A stretch of DNA of 14,218 bases from Saprospiraceae bacterium (GTDB taxonomy: Bacteria; Bacteroidota; Bacteroidia; Chitinophagales; Saprospiraceae): the NCBI GenBank assembly GCA_013002625.1, contig JABDJE010000314.1:1-14218 (forward strand), given 5' to 3'. A program made the translations under genes and the position numbers. Under the pieces are notes generated by a model. The model saw only the letters and a list, made by a program, of their open reading frames with translations, had not been told where the DNA came from and did no database searches. Shown one piece after another: positions 1-7,017 of the stretch (position 1 is its first letter; the number at the start of each line of letters is the position of its first letter).

Positions 1-2
1 TG

Positions 3-89
3 AGCAATGACGGAAAAGATCGAATTGGAACTGGATGGCAGTTTGGACTGGATAGAAATCATCCCTCAAACTTAATACACTTGAATTAA
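3..89 (+). CDS. Possible C-terminal fragment of an unidentified protein (cut by left edge)
   Basis: One plus-strand frame is open from the window edge to a TAA at 87-89 and encodes 28 residues, containing GTGWQFGLDRN and ending in HPSNLIHLN. The other two plus frames meet a stop within the first ten bases, so this is the only frame that could continue from outside. The fragment would end 28 bp before the convergent hydrolase gene ends, a spacing like other gene pairs here. I do not recognise a family from so few residues. A 22-codon ATG frame starting at position 7 overlaps it and is the less likely reading. It may simply be noncoding. Confidence 0.35.
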   Translation, partial: SNDGKDRIGTGWQFGLDRNHPSNLIHLN

Positions 90-117
90 TTCTGTCGTTG
101 AGCTCAGGTTTAAATAC

Positions 118-1233
118 TTAATCTGGCAAAACTTCATTCATGGCTTCCCAGATATCTCTTTGAAATAAAATAGGAACAGATACCTGATCCGGATTCTCAC
201 CCATTCTCACCATGACCATGTTAAGTGATGGAATAATACTCAGATATTGACCATTCTTTCCTATTCCAGAATACATATCATCCGGACCTTCAGGAGCAAT
301 GGAACCAGGAAAGACGATCTGAAGCCCGGGTAACATATAATCTTTCTGACCATTCAGCCACCACAAATAACCATATGAGTTATTAATATTTTGAGATGGT
401 GTACGCATAGCATTGATATAGTCGATATTCTGAATGACCTGGTCTTCGCCCCACTTTCCATCGTTGGCTATAAGCCATCCAAATCGTGCCATTGAAAGGG
501 CGGTGCTGAAAAAGACGTGGTCGTTGTCCAACCATAACCATTCCCCATTCATATCAATTTTATCCCGCAATTGAGTATTGAAATACGTTTCAAAGGATGA
601 TTTAACAGCGGACTCAATTACAGTATCGAGCAGGGTATAAGGTGCATTATGATATGCCCATCTTGTACCTGGTTCAGATCGAAAGCGCAATTTTGATGGA
701 TCAAAACTATGGTTGTCAAAAATGAGATCGTCCAAACCACTTGTCATGGTTAATTGATGCTGGATTGTAATATTATCTTCCTGCTCTGCGGTCATAGAAG
801 TCCAACCCCTTCCCAGGTATTGAGTCGTTGGATCCTTTATATCTAAGTAAGCTTGTTCTTGTGCTATACCTACCAAAGCTGCAGTCAGTGTTTTTCCTGC
901 TGATGCCCAATACCAGTCGCTGGCGGCATTGAAATCGCTGATATTGAGTAAATCCTTGCCGAAGTATTTTTCGATGACGATTTTACCATCCACTAAAATT
1001 ATAAATGCACGACTGCCATTGTCTTCCAGTAGATTATATAGGTCTGGCAGTGCATCCGAGTTCCAACCCAGCTCGTCCGGATCCGTTCGTTCCCATGATA
1101 AATTATTTGATGGTGGGAAATATACAGTACCAAGCGAATCTTGGGGATTTGTATCATTATCGTCAATGATTGGATCCGACGTATCGCAAGCCATCATAAA
1201 AGCTGCAAAAAGTAATAAGTAGAAAAAGCGCAT
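118..1233 (-). CDS. Serine hydrolase, beta-lactamase/esterase family (class C fold), predicted lipoprotein
   Basis: A 371-residue protein of the beta-lactamase-related serine hydrolase family (PF00144 type), which includes esterases, D-aminopeptidases and class C beta-lactamases. The N-terminus is a short hydrophobic signal ending in FMMAC with Cys16 as the lipidation site; the following stretch is acidic (DTSDPIIDDND), so the mature enzyme should be membrane-anchored outside the cytoplasm. The catalytic SxxK motif is S111-A-G-K114 and the second motif YxN is Y194-H-N196. A GKNG turn at 325-328 followed by a hydrophobic strand sits where the family's third motif, near the C-terminus, is expected. 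Length is normal for a single-domain member. It is the last gene of a minus-strand run, 53 bp after the lactonase gene. The substrate cannot be told from sequence; calling it a beta-lactamase in the antibiotic-resistance sense would be unjustified. Confidence 0.88.
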   Translation of the reverse strand: MRFFYLLLFAAFMMACDTSDPIIDDNDTNPQDSLGTVYFPPSNNLSWERTDPDELGWNSDALPDLYNLLEDNGSRAFIILVDGKIVIEKYFGKDLLNISDFNAASDWYWASAGKTLTAALVGIAQEQAYLDIKDPTTQYLGRGWTSMTAEQEDNITIQHQLTMTSGLDDLIFDNHSFDPSKLRFRSEPGTRWAYHNAPYTLLDTVIESAVKSSFETYFNTQLRDKIDMNGEWLWLDNDHVFFSTALSMARFGWLIANDGKWGEDQVIQNIDYINAMRTPSQNINNSYGYLWWLNGQKDYMLPGLQIVFPGSIAPEGPDDMYSGIGKNGQYLSIIPSLNMVMVRMGENPDQVSVPILFQRDIWEAMNEVLPD

Positions 1234-1286
1234 CCTTGTTGTTTATTTTTTGGACAGATAAAAACTGCTTGGGTTTAAAACGTTGG

Positions 1287-2423
1287 TCAATAAAATTCTA
1301 TATGTGCCGGGCTCGGAATTATTAATTCTTTAACAGCTTCACCCAGTTTGCCTGTTTTATTATCAATTGGATAGATAACGATATTATCGGAATCCTGATT
1401 TGCAACAGCTAAATAATTTCCGGAAGGATCAATATTAAAATCCCTTGGTATCTGACCGCCTGAATTGATGGATTGCTTGAGCAGCATTTCACCACCTTTA
1501 ATATCAAAACCGATAACATGAATTTTATCGTTTTCAGAACCATCCAATGCACGTGTTGCGGCATAAAGTGTGTTCAACCTGCTATGCAATCTAATGGCAC
1601 TGGCGGTAATTTTGGAAAAATCGTTTATCGAATCGGACAAGTTGTGAATTTGCTTTAAGCCAAATATGCCGTTGGTACTGTCGCGTTCCATCCAATGAAT
1701 GCTTAAGTCAAGTTCGTTGAGAATAAATACATTAAGCTCATCTGAAGTGCTTACCAAATGCCTTGGTCCAGCTAGTGTGGGAAAATTGTAAACAGCTTTT
1801 TCTTTGAAGTCTCCATCACTATATTCCAGATGATATATGCAATTGGATCCGAGGTCTGAGACAAGTAATTCATTTGAAAGTTGAAAAGGGTAGCTCATGT
1901 GTGGGTGTGGACTATCCTGTCGCCAATTCAAGGAGTCTTTGGCAACGAGTGTGAATACGGCATGGGCATTATCAAGTTTGCCGTCCGCTTTGATCCTATA
2001 CGCTGCAATATTATTTCCGTAATTGGTCACAAATACTGCGTTCATGCTCTCACTGATTATGATGTGACAAGGATAAGCCCCCATTGAACTGAGCATTTGT
2101 TGTGCTTGCCATATACCATCTGAGTTTTTTAAATAGCTGAAAACGAGCCCAGCTTGATGTTGGGGACTATAGGTTTCATTTACCGCGTAAAGAGCGGTAT
2201 GATTGGGATGCATGGCCACATAGGAGGGATTGGTTGCGCCGGTCAGTATTTTTTTGTCAACAATGTTTAGGCTGTCATCCAGTTCAATCATGTAGATGCC
2301 TTCGCCTTTGCCATTCACGTGCCCTTCTGTCTGAGTATATGTGCCAACAGCAAATTGGATATAATCTTTCTCTTGTGAACAAGAGATACACACTAAAGTG
2401 ATGAGGAGAAGGATATAGGGCAT
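1287..2423 (-). CDS. Lactonase-family seven-bladed beta-propeller (YbhE/Pgl-like), predicted lipoprotein
   Basis: A 378-residue protein of the lactonase family typified by 6-phosphogluconolactonase YbhE/Pgl (PF10282). Family landmarks are VGTYTQ near the start, SPHPHM at about 171-176, GPRHL at about 219-223, PRDF at 326-329 and repeated propeller strands such as LYAVNE and LAVANQD. The open frame extends 19 codons further upstream, but ATG at 2423 is preferred: it opens a clean signal peptide (MPYILLLITL) ending in CISC, with Cys15 a candidate lipid anchor, and lies two bases after the stop of the preceding gene, whereas the longer form would overlap that gene by 55 bp. The residue at -3 of the lipobox is Cys, which is unusual. 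A secreted location argues against the cytosolic 6-phosphogluconolactonase step; an extracytoplasmic sugar lactone or another cyclic ester is more likely (inference). Probably co-transcribed with the DinB-fold gene. Confidence 0.87.
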   Translation of the reverse strand: MPYILLLITLVCISCSQEKDYIQFAVGTYTQTEGHVNGKGEGIYMIELDDSLNIVDKKILTGATNPSYVAMHPNHTALYAVNETYSPQHQAGLVFSYLKNSDGIWQAQQMLSSMGAYPCHIIISESMNAVFVTNYGNNIAAYRIKADGKLDNAHAVFTLVAKDSLNWRQDSPHPHMSYPFQLSNELLVSDLGSNCIYHLEYSDGDFKEKAVYNFPTLAGPRHLVSTSDELNVFILNELDLSIHWMERDSTNGIFGLKQIHNLSDSINDFSKITASAIRLHSRLNTLYAATRALDGSENDKIHVIGFDIKGGEMLLKQSINSGGQIPRDFNIDPSGNYLAVANQDSDNIVIYPIDNKTGKLGEAVKELIIPSPAHIEFY

Positions 2424-2425
2424 TT

Positions 2426-2947
2426 TTAGTATTTGTCTTTGAGGATTTTTAGATGATGGAGGTTGTGGTAAGCATGCCACATAATTATCTCCCGGATAAT
2501 CATACGACCCATCAGGGGGTGGGGCAGCAGATACTGGTCTAATTTGTTTTCAGGCCATTTATTTATTGTTCTAATTAACTTGAGGTTTTGCCGTTCAATT
2601 TGATCTAAGACTTGTGGTTTCTGTTGAGTGGTATAGGATTGAACCGTGATGGGCGAGGTGGTGCCTGGCGGAATATTTTGAAGGCGATCTTGATACCTGG
2701 ATATGACTTCTTCCCTGGATCTTACTTCGCGGTTGGGTTTTCCGAATTTATAACGAAGCATGAATTTCGGATAATTTAATGCTTTGTTGAGAAGCTTTGC
2801 AGTTTTGATAATGTGATCAAGGTGTTGACTGGTGTTCCATTTTCCTTGTGGGCCTTGTTCAAAACGATTCAGAGGTTGCTGATTCAGCCATTCGCAAACT
2901 TCTTGTGAAGATTCTCTGATGGCGGCGGTTATTGCATGCTTCTCCAT
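2426..2947 (-). CDS. DinB-superfamily four-helix protein
   Basis: A 173-residue all-helical protein resembling the DinB/YfiT superfamily (DinB_2 type), whose members bind a metal through three histidines and include thiol transferases. Candidate ligands fall where the family has them: H42 and H45 in QHLDHI, and H158, H161, H164 and H165 in the C-terminal helix WHAYHNLHHL. The longest open frame begins 32 codons upstream (position 3043), but that segment does not look like a protein domain, and family members begin close to the first helix; ATG at 2947 is chosen. The stop is two bases before the lactonase start, so translation of the two is probably coupled. DinB proteins in Bacteroidota are often annotated as damage-inducible, but the name is historical. 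The substrate is unknown. Confidence 0.78.
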   Translation of the reverse strand: MEKHAITAAIRESSQEVCEWLNQQPLNRFEQGPQGKWNTSQHLDHIIKTAKLLNKALNYPKFMLRYKFGKPNREVRSREEVISRYQDRLQNIPPGTTSPITVQSYTTQQKPQVLDQIERQNLKLIRTINKWPENKLDQYLLPHPLMGRMIIREIIMWHAYHNLHHLKILKDKY

Positions 2948-3188
2948 AATCCGAAAATGTGTATAATTATTCGTAATTTTGCAGTTTTTAGGGCAAATAC
3001 AAACTTTTTTTGCAAAAACTTCGTTATCTGGAATGGTAACCAATAATGTCTGCGCATATCAACCATCTTGTATATTCTCAATATTCTATTTAGGGTAAAA
3101 AAGAATCAATCATTTTAATTTCGTGAGCATTGTTTAGCTTATGATGATATGTGTGACTTATTGTATTAAGAAATAAACAGACAGTAAT

Positions 3189-3422
3189 ATGGCAAGACCA
3201 CGTACTAAGAAATTCGAATTCGGGAAAGGTATCTGGTATTTCAATATCAAGAAAGGCTACAATAATAATATTACCATCAAGCGAATCGAGAAGCAGAAAG
3301 CGATCGATGCTTACAAACAGTATCTTAAGACACAAAAGGAAAACTGTGAATGGCTTGGCAAATGGGATGGTAAGAAGTTTACCGACGACAACTTCGACAA
3401 ACTCGAGTCTGTTAAAAAGTAA
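3189..3422 (+). CDS. Small basic protein of unknown function (77 aa)
   Basis: A 77-residue protein that I cannot assign to a named family. It is strongly basic: 17 Lys and 3 Arg against 10 acidic residues. It starts MARPRTKKFEFGKG, continues with an aromatic segment (IWYFNIKKG) and a lysine-rich probable helix (about 33-51), and ends with WLGKWDGKKF and an acidic-then-basic tail. The aromatic/glycine pattern and even use of codons make it look like a genuine gene and not a chance frame. There is no signal peptide or membrane segment, so it should be cytosolic; nucleic-acid or ribosome association is only an inference from charge. It sits alone: the divergent DinB-fold gene starts 241 bp away and glpX starts 123 bp downstream with its own probable promoter box. 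The start has no Shine-Dalgarno sequence, as usual here. Confidence 0.7.
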   Translation: MARPRTKKFEFGKGIWYFNIKKGYNNNITIKRIEKQKAIDAYKQYLKTQKENCEWLGKWDGKKFTDDNFDKLESVKK

Positions 3423-3490
3423 GCTTACCGCACGATTTTACTTCTTATTAGATTAATTTAAGTTGGGACTTATTTCACTAAAGTTATTTG

Positions 3491-3498
3491 TACTTTCG
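3491..3498 (+). promoter_or_regulatory. Candidate -7 box upstream of glpX
   Basis: TACTTTCG resembles the Bacteroidota -7 element TAnnTTTG with one mismatch and lies 47 bp before the glpX start codon. The nearest upstream TTG (3463-3465) gives a 25-base spacer, slightly longer than the 17-23 reported for the phylum, so the -33 element is uncertain. Transcription would begin near 3503-3505. Confidence 0.3.
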
Positions 3499-3507
3499 TG
3501 CAGGTAA

Positions 3508-3519
3508 ACATATATATGT
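3508..3519. repeat. 12-bp perfect palindrome in the glpX leader
   Basis: ACATATATATGT is exactly self-complementary and lies just after the predicted transcription start, 26 bp before the glpX ATG. It could be an operator or an AT-rich chance palindrome; the low complexity makes chance a real possibility. Confidence 0.35.
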
Positions 3520-3545
3520 ATTTAACCATATAAAACCTGTAAAGA

Positions 3546-4499
3546 ATGAACAGAAACTTAGCCCTTGAATTTGTCCGTGTAACCGAAATAGCTGCTATAA
3601 ATTCTGCCCAGTGGATGGGTAAAGGAGATGAAAAATCTGCCGATCAGGCCGCTGTCGATGGCATGCGTAAAATGTTGGATACCGTTGCCTGTTCAGCCAC
3701 CGTGGTAATTGGAGAAGGCGAAAGAGATGAAGCACCTATGTTATATATAGGTGAGAAAGTAGGTGGAGGGGGACCTCCTGAACTGGAAATCGCTTTAGAC
3801 CCCTTAGAAGGGACTACGATATGTGCCAATGGAGGGCACAATGCAATATCTGTAATGGCTATTGGAAAAAAGGGAGAATTATTACATGCGCCTGATATCT
3901 ACATGAAAAAAATTGCAGTTGGTGCAGATGGTGTTGGATCGATAGACATCAGAGACACGCCTACAAATAATTTAAAAAGACTCGCACAGAAGAAATCTTG
4001 CTTGGTTTCTGATTTGACAGTAGTCATTCTGGACAGACCGCGACACAAGGAGTTAATTTCTGAAGTACGTAACAATGGTGCAAGAATATACCTGATTGGT
4101 GATGGTGATGTTTCTGCAGCGATTGCAACAGCTTTACCGGATACCGGAATAGATATGTTATTGGGGACGGGAGGCGCACCAGAGGGTGTTATTGCTGCTG
4201 CCGCATTAAGATGTCTGAAAGGGGACTTTCAGGGCATTTTGGTACCTCGAAACGATGATGACATTGCACGTGCTAAGAAAATGGGCGTTGACGATATCAA
4301 TAGGGTATACACGATGAATGATCTTGCGAATGGGGATGTAATGTTTGTTGCTACAGGCGTCACAGATGGAAGTCTCTTAAGAGGTGTTCAATTTAAGCCA
4401 TGGGGTGCCGTTACACATTCACTGGTTATGAGAAGTAAGTCTGGTACAGTAAGATGGATCGATGCTGATCATCATTTTGATCGCAAACCTGTTTATTAA
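3546..4499 (+). CDS. glpX: Fructose-1,6-bisphosphatase class II
   Basis: A 317-residue class II fructose-1,6-bisphosphatase, which hydrolyses fructose 1,6-bisphosphate to fructose 6-phosphate plus phosphate in gluconeogenesis in the cytoplasm. The metal-binding residues known from the E. coli enzyme are all present at identical numbering: D33 (SADQAAVD), E57 in GEGERDE, D85 and E88 in DPLEGTT, and E213 in GGAPEG. The GDGDVS segment at 185-190 and the C-terminal HSLVMRS strand are also typical. Length is close to the family norm. ATG at 3546 is the natural start, because family members begin with this RNLALEFVRVTE helix. The gene is monocistronic: its stop lies six bases from the stop of the convergent DoxX gene, and it has its own candidate promoter upstream. 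The neighbours do not suggest a glycerol operon. Confidence 0.96.
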   Translation: MNRNLALEFVRVTEIAAINSAQWMGKGDEKSADQAAVDGMRKMLDTVACSATVVIGEGERDEAPMLYIGEKVGGGGPPELEIALDPLEGTTICANGGHNAISVMAIGKKGELLHAPDIYMKKIAVGADGVGSIDIRDTPTNNLKRLAQKKSCLVSDLTVVILDRPRHKELISEVRNNGARIYLIGDGDVSAAIATALPDTGIDMLLGTGGAPEGVIAAAALRCLKGDFQGILVPRNDDDIARAKKMGVDDINRVYTMNDLANGDVMFVATGVTDGSLLRGVQFKPWGAVTHSLVMRSKSGTVRWIDADHHFDRKPVY

Positions 4500-4505
4500 T
4501 TTTTT

Positions 4506-4916
4506 TTAAAAGCTACCGCTTAATTTGTGATCAAGAGAGAATTTTCCTGATCCAATAAAATAGATGGATACAAAGCCTATCAGGTAAAGGACTGCCATTT
4601 CTTTAGATGATCCTCCACGTGAAAACCAGGGGTCATCGCCATGCGCTATGAAAGCCGCAACAGCCATTGTTACTATAGAAAACACCACTGCATATTTGGT
4701 CTTATACCCGAGTATGATGAAGATACAGGCTATGAATTCGCCCAGAACAGCAAGACTTAAACCAAGTGTAGGCGACAGACCAAGAATAGAAGGAAATTTT
4801 ATTTCTGCGCCGGAAAAAAGTTTTAAAAACTTACCCAAACCATGGCCGAAAATCATATTAAGACCAAAACCAAGTCTGAGAATTAAAGCGGTAATATCAA
4901 AATTAGAGTGAGACAT
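4506..4916 (-). CDS. DoxX-family integral membrane protein
   Basis: A 136-residue inner-membrane protein of the DoxX/DoxD-like family. Four hydrophobic segments are visible at about 8-32, 51-71, 75-91 and 105-122. The first helix carries LILRLGFGLNMIFGHGLGKF, the standard DoxX opening with its conserved glycines, and the loop HGDDPWF before the last helix is also typical. The biochemical role of most DoxX proteins is unresolved; some are linked to redox or thiol stress and to quinone-coupled oxidation. It begins nine bases after the stop of the START-like gene, so the two very likely form an operon, transcribed away from rpoD. Its stop lies six bases from that of convergent glpX. There is no recognisable Shine-Dalgarno sequence, only an A-rich stretch before the ATG. 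Confidence 0.87.
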   Translation of the reverse strand: MSHSNFDITALILRLGFGLNMIFGHGLGKFLKLFSGAEIKFPSILGLSPTLGLSLAVLGEFIACIFIILGYKTKYAVVFSIVTMAVAAFIAHGDDPWFSRGGSSKEMAVLYLIGFVSIYFIGSGKFSLDHKLSGSF

Positions 4917-4925
4917 AAGCTTTTT

Positions 4926-5303
4926 TTAACCTCCACATTCTTTGCGTAATTCACTCACCTGCGTCTCCCACAGATCTTTTTGTTCCTGAACTTCGTCGTC
5001 ATCACAGTAGTCTGTGATCTCTAGAATAGTCTCGTTGGTCACATCAGATTTATACATTCTGAACTCAAGAAATTCATCTTCTTCAGCATCTGTCCATTTG
5101 AATCTGAGCCTCTCTTCCTCAATGTCATCAATGAGTTCAGCATCTTCAGGACTCCCTTCCCACTCGAAAGTATAGATGTCTTCACTGATATCAACCGAGT
5201 CACAAAACCACCTTACCAAACATTCCGGCATTGTAAGAAATTGATAAATAATGCTTGGGGAAGCTTTGAAGATAAACTCCATGTCTATTCGCACTCTACT
5301 CAT
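4926..5303 (-). CDS. START-like domain protein (SRPBCC/AHSA1-type fold)
   Basis: A 125-residue acidic protein of the START-like/SRPBCC helix-grip fold. The N-terminal strand and first helix (FIFKASPSIIYQFLTMPECL) followed by RWFCDSV at 31-37 match the AHSA1-like pattern in which a Trp-Phe pair follows the first helix. Strands continue through YTFEWEG and LRFKWTD, and the protein ends in the long C-terminal helix EQKDLWETQVSELRKE. Proteins of this kind are found across the Bacteroidota; their ligand and function are not established. It is probably cytosolic, having no signal peptide. It is divergent from rpoD across a 228-bp region and is followed nine bases later by the DoxX gene, indicating co-transcription. 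The fold usually binds a hydrophobic ligand or acts as a chaperone cofactor; neither is shown here. Confidence 0.85.
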   Translation of the reverse strand: MSRVRIDMEFIFKASPSIIYQFLTMPECLVRWFCDSVDISEDIYTFEWEGSPEDAELIDDIEEERLRFKWTDAEEDEFLEFRMYKSDVTNETILEITDYCDDDEVQEQKDLWETQVSELRKECGG

Positions 5304-5348
5304 TAAATATTACTTTATGTATAAGTTTTTGATTTCTAAATCGGTGCG

Positions 5349-5381
5349 CAAAATATAAATTTTAATTACATACTAGCAAAA
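5349..5381 (-). promoter_or_regulatory. Candidate promoter for the START-like/DoxX operon
   Basis: Read on the minus strand, a TTG (5381-5379) is followed after 22 bases by ATATTTTG (5356-5349), close to the phylum's TTG / TAnnTTTG arrangement though the TA of the -7 box is displaced by one base. Transcription would start near 5344, about 40 bases before the START-like ATG. Confidence 0.35.
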
Positions 5382-5465
5382 ATTATTTTCTTATTTTTTG
5401 TGAATGTGAACTTTTTTTAGTTTCATGCCATTGACAAGGTGTAGTAAAAGGACCAGAAGCAATAC

Positions 5466-5496
5466 TTGCTAATTGACTCAGGAAAATATACTTTTG
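5466..5496 (+). promoter_or_regulatory. rpoD promoter, Bacteroidota -33/-7 type
   Basis: A TTG at 5466-5468 and a perfect TAnnTTTG box (TACTTTTG, 5489-5496) are separated by 20 bases, inside the 17-23 range known for Bacteroidota primary-sigma promoters. The predicted start near 5502 leaves a leader of about 30 bases before the rpoD ATG. This is the best-matched promoter in the window, and it implies that the sigma factor transcribes its own gene. Confidence 0.6.
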
Positions 5497-5531
5497 CTCT
5501 GTTTTTGTTTTGACAATAATAAAAATAGTAG

Positions 5532-6401
5532 ATGAGGCAGCTTAAGATAACCAAATCAATCACGAACCGCGAAAGCCAATCCCTAGAGAAATACTTACAA
5601 GAAATCGGAAAAGTAGATCTCTTGACTCCAGAAGAAGAAGTAGACTTAGCAAAAAAGATAAAAGAAGGTGATCAGGAAGCCCTTGAAAAGCTGACGAAAG
5701 CCAATCTAAGATTCGTAGTTTCAGTTGCGAAGCAATATCAAAACCAGGGCTTATCCCTGAGTGATTTGATTAACGAAGGAAATCTAGGTCTTATCAAAGC
5801 TGCCCAAAGATTTGATGAAACAAGAGGATTCAAATTTATATCATACGCGGTATGGTGGATTCGTCAATCCATACTGCAAGCGCTCGCAGAACAATCCAGA
5901 ATTGTAAGATTACCACTGAATAAGGTGGGATCACTCAATAAAATAAACCGCGCATTCTCTGAACTTGAGCAAGAATTCGAAAGAGAGCCATCTTCAGACG
6001 AACTGGCCGATTTGCTTGAAATCACTTCTGACGAAGTCGAGACAACCTTAGGTGTAGCTGCACGTCACGTATCGATGGATGCACCATTTGTAGATGGTGA
6101 AGATAATTCTTTGCTTGATGTACTTGAAAACAGCGGCACACCTGGTACAGACACCAAGCTTGAATATGCGGAATCTTTGAGAAGAGAAATCGAAAGATCA
6201 CTTAACACCCTTACAGAGAGACAGTGCGATGTAATCAAATTGTATTTCGGTATCGGTATTGAGCATCCAATGTCGCTGGAAGATATCGGAGACAGATTCG
6301 GATTGACAAGAGAACGTGTCCGTCAGATTAAGGATAAGGCGATTAATAAACTCAGATCTGCTTCAAGAAGCAAATTACTTAAGCACTATTTGGGTACCTA
6401 G
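5532..6401 (+). CDS. rpoD: Primary RNA polymerase sigma factor (RpoD/SigA)
   Basis: A 289-residue housekeeping sigma-70 factor that directs RNA polymerase core to general promoters. Region 1.2 spans about 16-48 and region 2 about 54-125, with the core-binding and promoter-melting segments NLRFVVSVAKQYQ and FKFISYAVWWIRQSI. Region 3 lies at about 132-205, and region 4 at about 220-282 with the helix-turn-helix DIGDRFGLTRERVRQIK recognising the -33 element. As in other Bacteroidota, the long acidic region 1.1 of E. coli RpoD is absent, so the protein is about half the E. coli length. The start MRQLKITKSITNRESQ matches the phylum's conserved N-terminus. Its stop codon lies inside a small hairpin, 21 bp from the convergent Lrp gene. 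The phylum-specific promoter boxes seen in this window are those this protein is expected to read. Confidence 0.97.
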   Translation: MRQLKITKSITNRESQSLEKYLQEIGKVDLLTPEEEVDLAKKIKEGDQEALEKLTKANLRFVVSVAKQYQNQGLSLSDLINEGNLGLIKAAQRFDETRGFKFISYAVWWIRQSILQALAEQSRIVRLPLNKVGSLNKINRAFSELEQEFEREPSSDELADLLEITSDEVETTLGVAARHVSMDAPFVDGEDNSLLDVLENSGTPGTDTKLEYAESLRREIERSLNTLTERQCDVIKLYFGIGIEHPMSLEDIGDRFGLTRERVRQIKDKAINKLRSASRSKLLKHYLGT

Positions 6402-6413
6402 ATTCTAGTTACC
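6393..6413. terminator. Possible weak bidirectional terminator between rpoD and the Lrp gene
   Basis: GGTACCTAG, a three-base loop ATT, and CTAGTTACC form an imperfect stem of four pairs, one C/T mismatch and four pairs. On the plus strand it is followed by a T-rich stretch (CTTTTATT). It overlaps the rpoD stop codon. The stem is short and AT-containing, so support is modest. Confidence 0.3.
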
Positions 6414-6422
6414 AATATTCTT

Positions 6423-6902
6423 TTATTCAGGGTGGACGTCCAATGGACGAAGGAGGGTATTATGCAATGAAATGAATGTCTCTGTGCGTTGTATTCCTTC
6501 AATTTGCTGGACTTTGTATGAGATTATATCTCTTAAATGCTCGGTATCCCTACAAATTACTTTTACAAACATGCCGTAGACACCCGTTGTATAATGGACC
6601 TCTACGATTTCATCCACTTCGGCCAATTCTTCGGCAACCTTTTCGTACATCCTGGATTTTTCAAGATAAACACCAAGAAATGCCGTGATGTCAAACCCCA
6701 GTTTAGCGTGATTGATTTGCAATTGTGCATTTAAAATGACATTATATTCCATCATTTTCTTTATGCGTACATGCACTGTTCCCGCTGATATAAATAAATC
6801 CTTGCCAATCTCCGCATAGGTCTTTTTAGCATCCTTCATCAGGATAGACAGGATCTTGAGATCGGTTTCATCTGGCGTAAATTTCTTTTTTGAGGCACCC
6901 AT
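6423..6902 (-). CDS. Lrp/AsnC-family transcriptional regulator
   Basis: A 159-residue regulator of the Lrp/AsnC (feast/famine) family. An N-terminal winged helix-turn-helix occupies about 9-58, with LDETD-like FTPDETDLKIL opening the domain and the recognition helix in ISAGTVHVRIKKM (39-50). The C-terminal RAM (AsnC_trans_reg) domain, about 70-147, carries the typical GVYLEK strand, the TTGVYGMFVKV segment and the closing IEGIQRTETFISL strand; this domain assembles dimers into higher oligomers and binds amino-acid ligands. The ISAGTVHVR recognition helix is common in Bacteroidota members. It is divergent from the S41 protease gene (115 bp between start codons) and convergent with rpoD. Many family members regulate themselves and a divergent neighbour, so the S41 gene is a candidate target, but no clear operator was found. 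Confidence 0.93.
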   Translation of the reverse strand: MGASKKKFTPDETDLKILSILMKDAKKTYAEIGKDLFISAGTVHVRIKKMMEYNVILNAQLQINHAKLGFDITAFLGVYLEKSRMYEKVAEELAEVDEIVEVHYTTGVYGMFVKVICRDTEHLRDIISYKVQQIEGIQRTETFISLHNTLLRPLDVHPE

Positions 6903-7004
6903 TAATTATAAATATTGATGCTTCTAATTTAGATATTTAGTTGTTAAAATCACTTAATTCAACATTTGATGGGAATATCTGTTCCAATTATTCAATGTTT
7001 CACT

Positions 7005-7012
7005 TTAATTTG
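7005..7012 (+). promoter_or_regulatory. Candidate -7 box of the S41 protease gene
   Basis: TTAATTTG differs from TAnnTTTG at one position and ends only five bases before the GTG start codon. No -33 TTG is found at the usual distance. If real, transcription would begin at or within a base or two of 7018, giving a leaderless message. Confidence 0.28.
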
Positions 7013-7017
7013 TAGTT

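Noticed and set aside
929..1222. 97-codon plus-strand frame inside the serine hydrolase gene
   Set aside because: It is antisense to a gene with clear catalytic motifs, is serine-rich low-complexity, and resembles no protein; it is a shadow frame.
118..1233. Reading the serine hydrolase as an antibiotic-resistance beta-lactamase
   Set aside because: The fold and SxxK/YxN motifs are shared with esterases and peptidases, and nothing in the sequence or context indicates beta-lactam hydrolysis.
2974..2981. Perfect plus-strand TAATTTTG box in the DinB / small-protein divergent region
   Set aside because: It lies over 200 bp upstream of the small protein gene, has no -33 TTG at the right distance, and the region is AT-rich enough for chance matches.
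3006..3017. TTTTTGCAAAAA palindrome upstream of the DinB-fold gene
   Set aside because: It consists of homopolymer runs around TGCA and is likely to occur by chance in this base composition.
2948..3043. 32-codon N-terminal extension of the DinB-fold protein
   Set aside because: The extra residues do not match the family, and ATG at 2947 begins the first helix as in relatives.
3090..3335. Minus-strand frame covering the small basic protein gene
   Set aside because: Its sequence is antisense to the better-patterned plus-strand frame and begins within a hydrophobic, unpatterned stretch; no family resemblance.
6972..6985. GGAA-N6-TTCC dyad between the Lrp gene and the S41 gene as an Lrp operator
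   Set aside because: Only four bases per arm and no match to a known Lrp consensus; too weak to claim.
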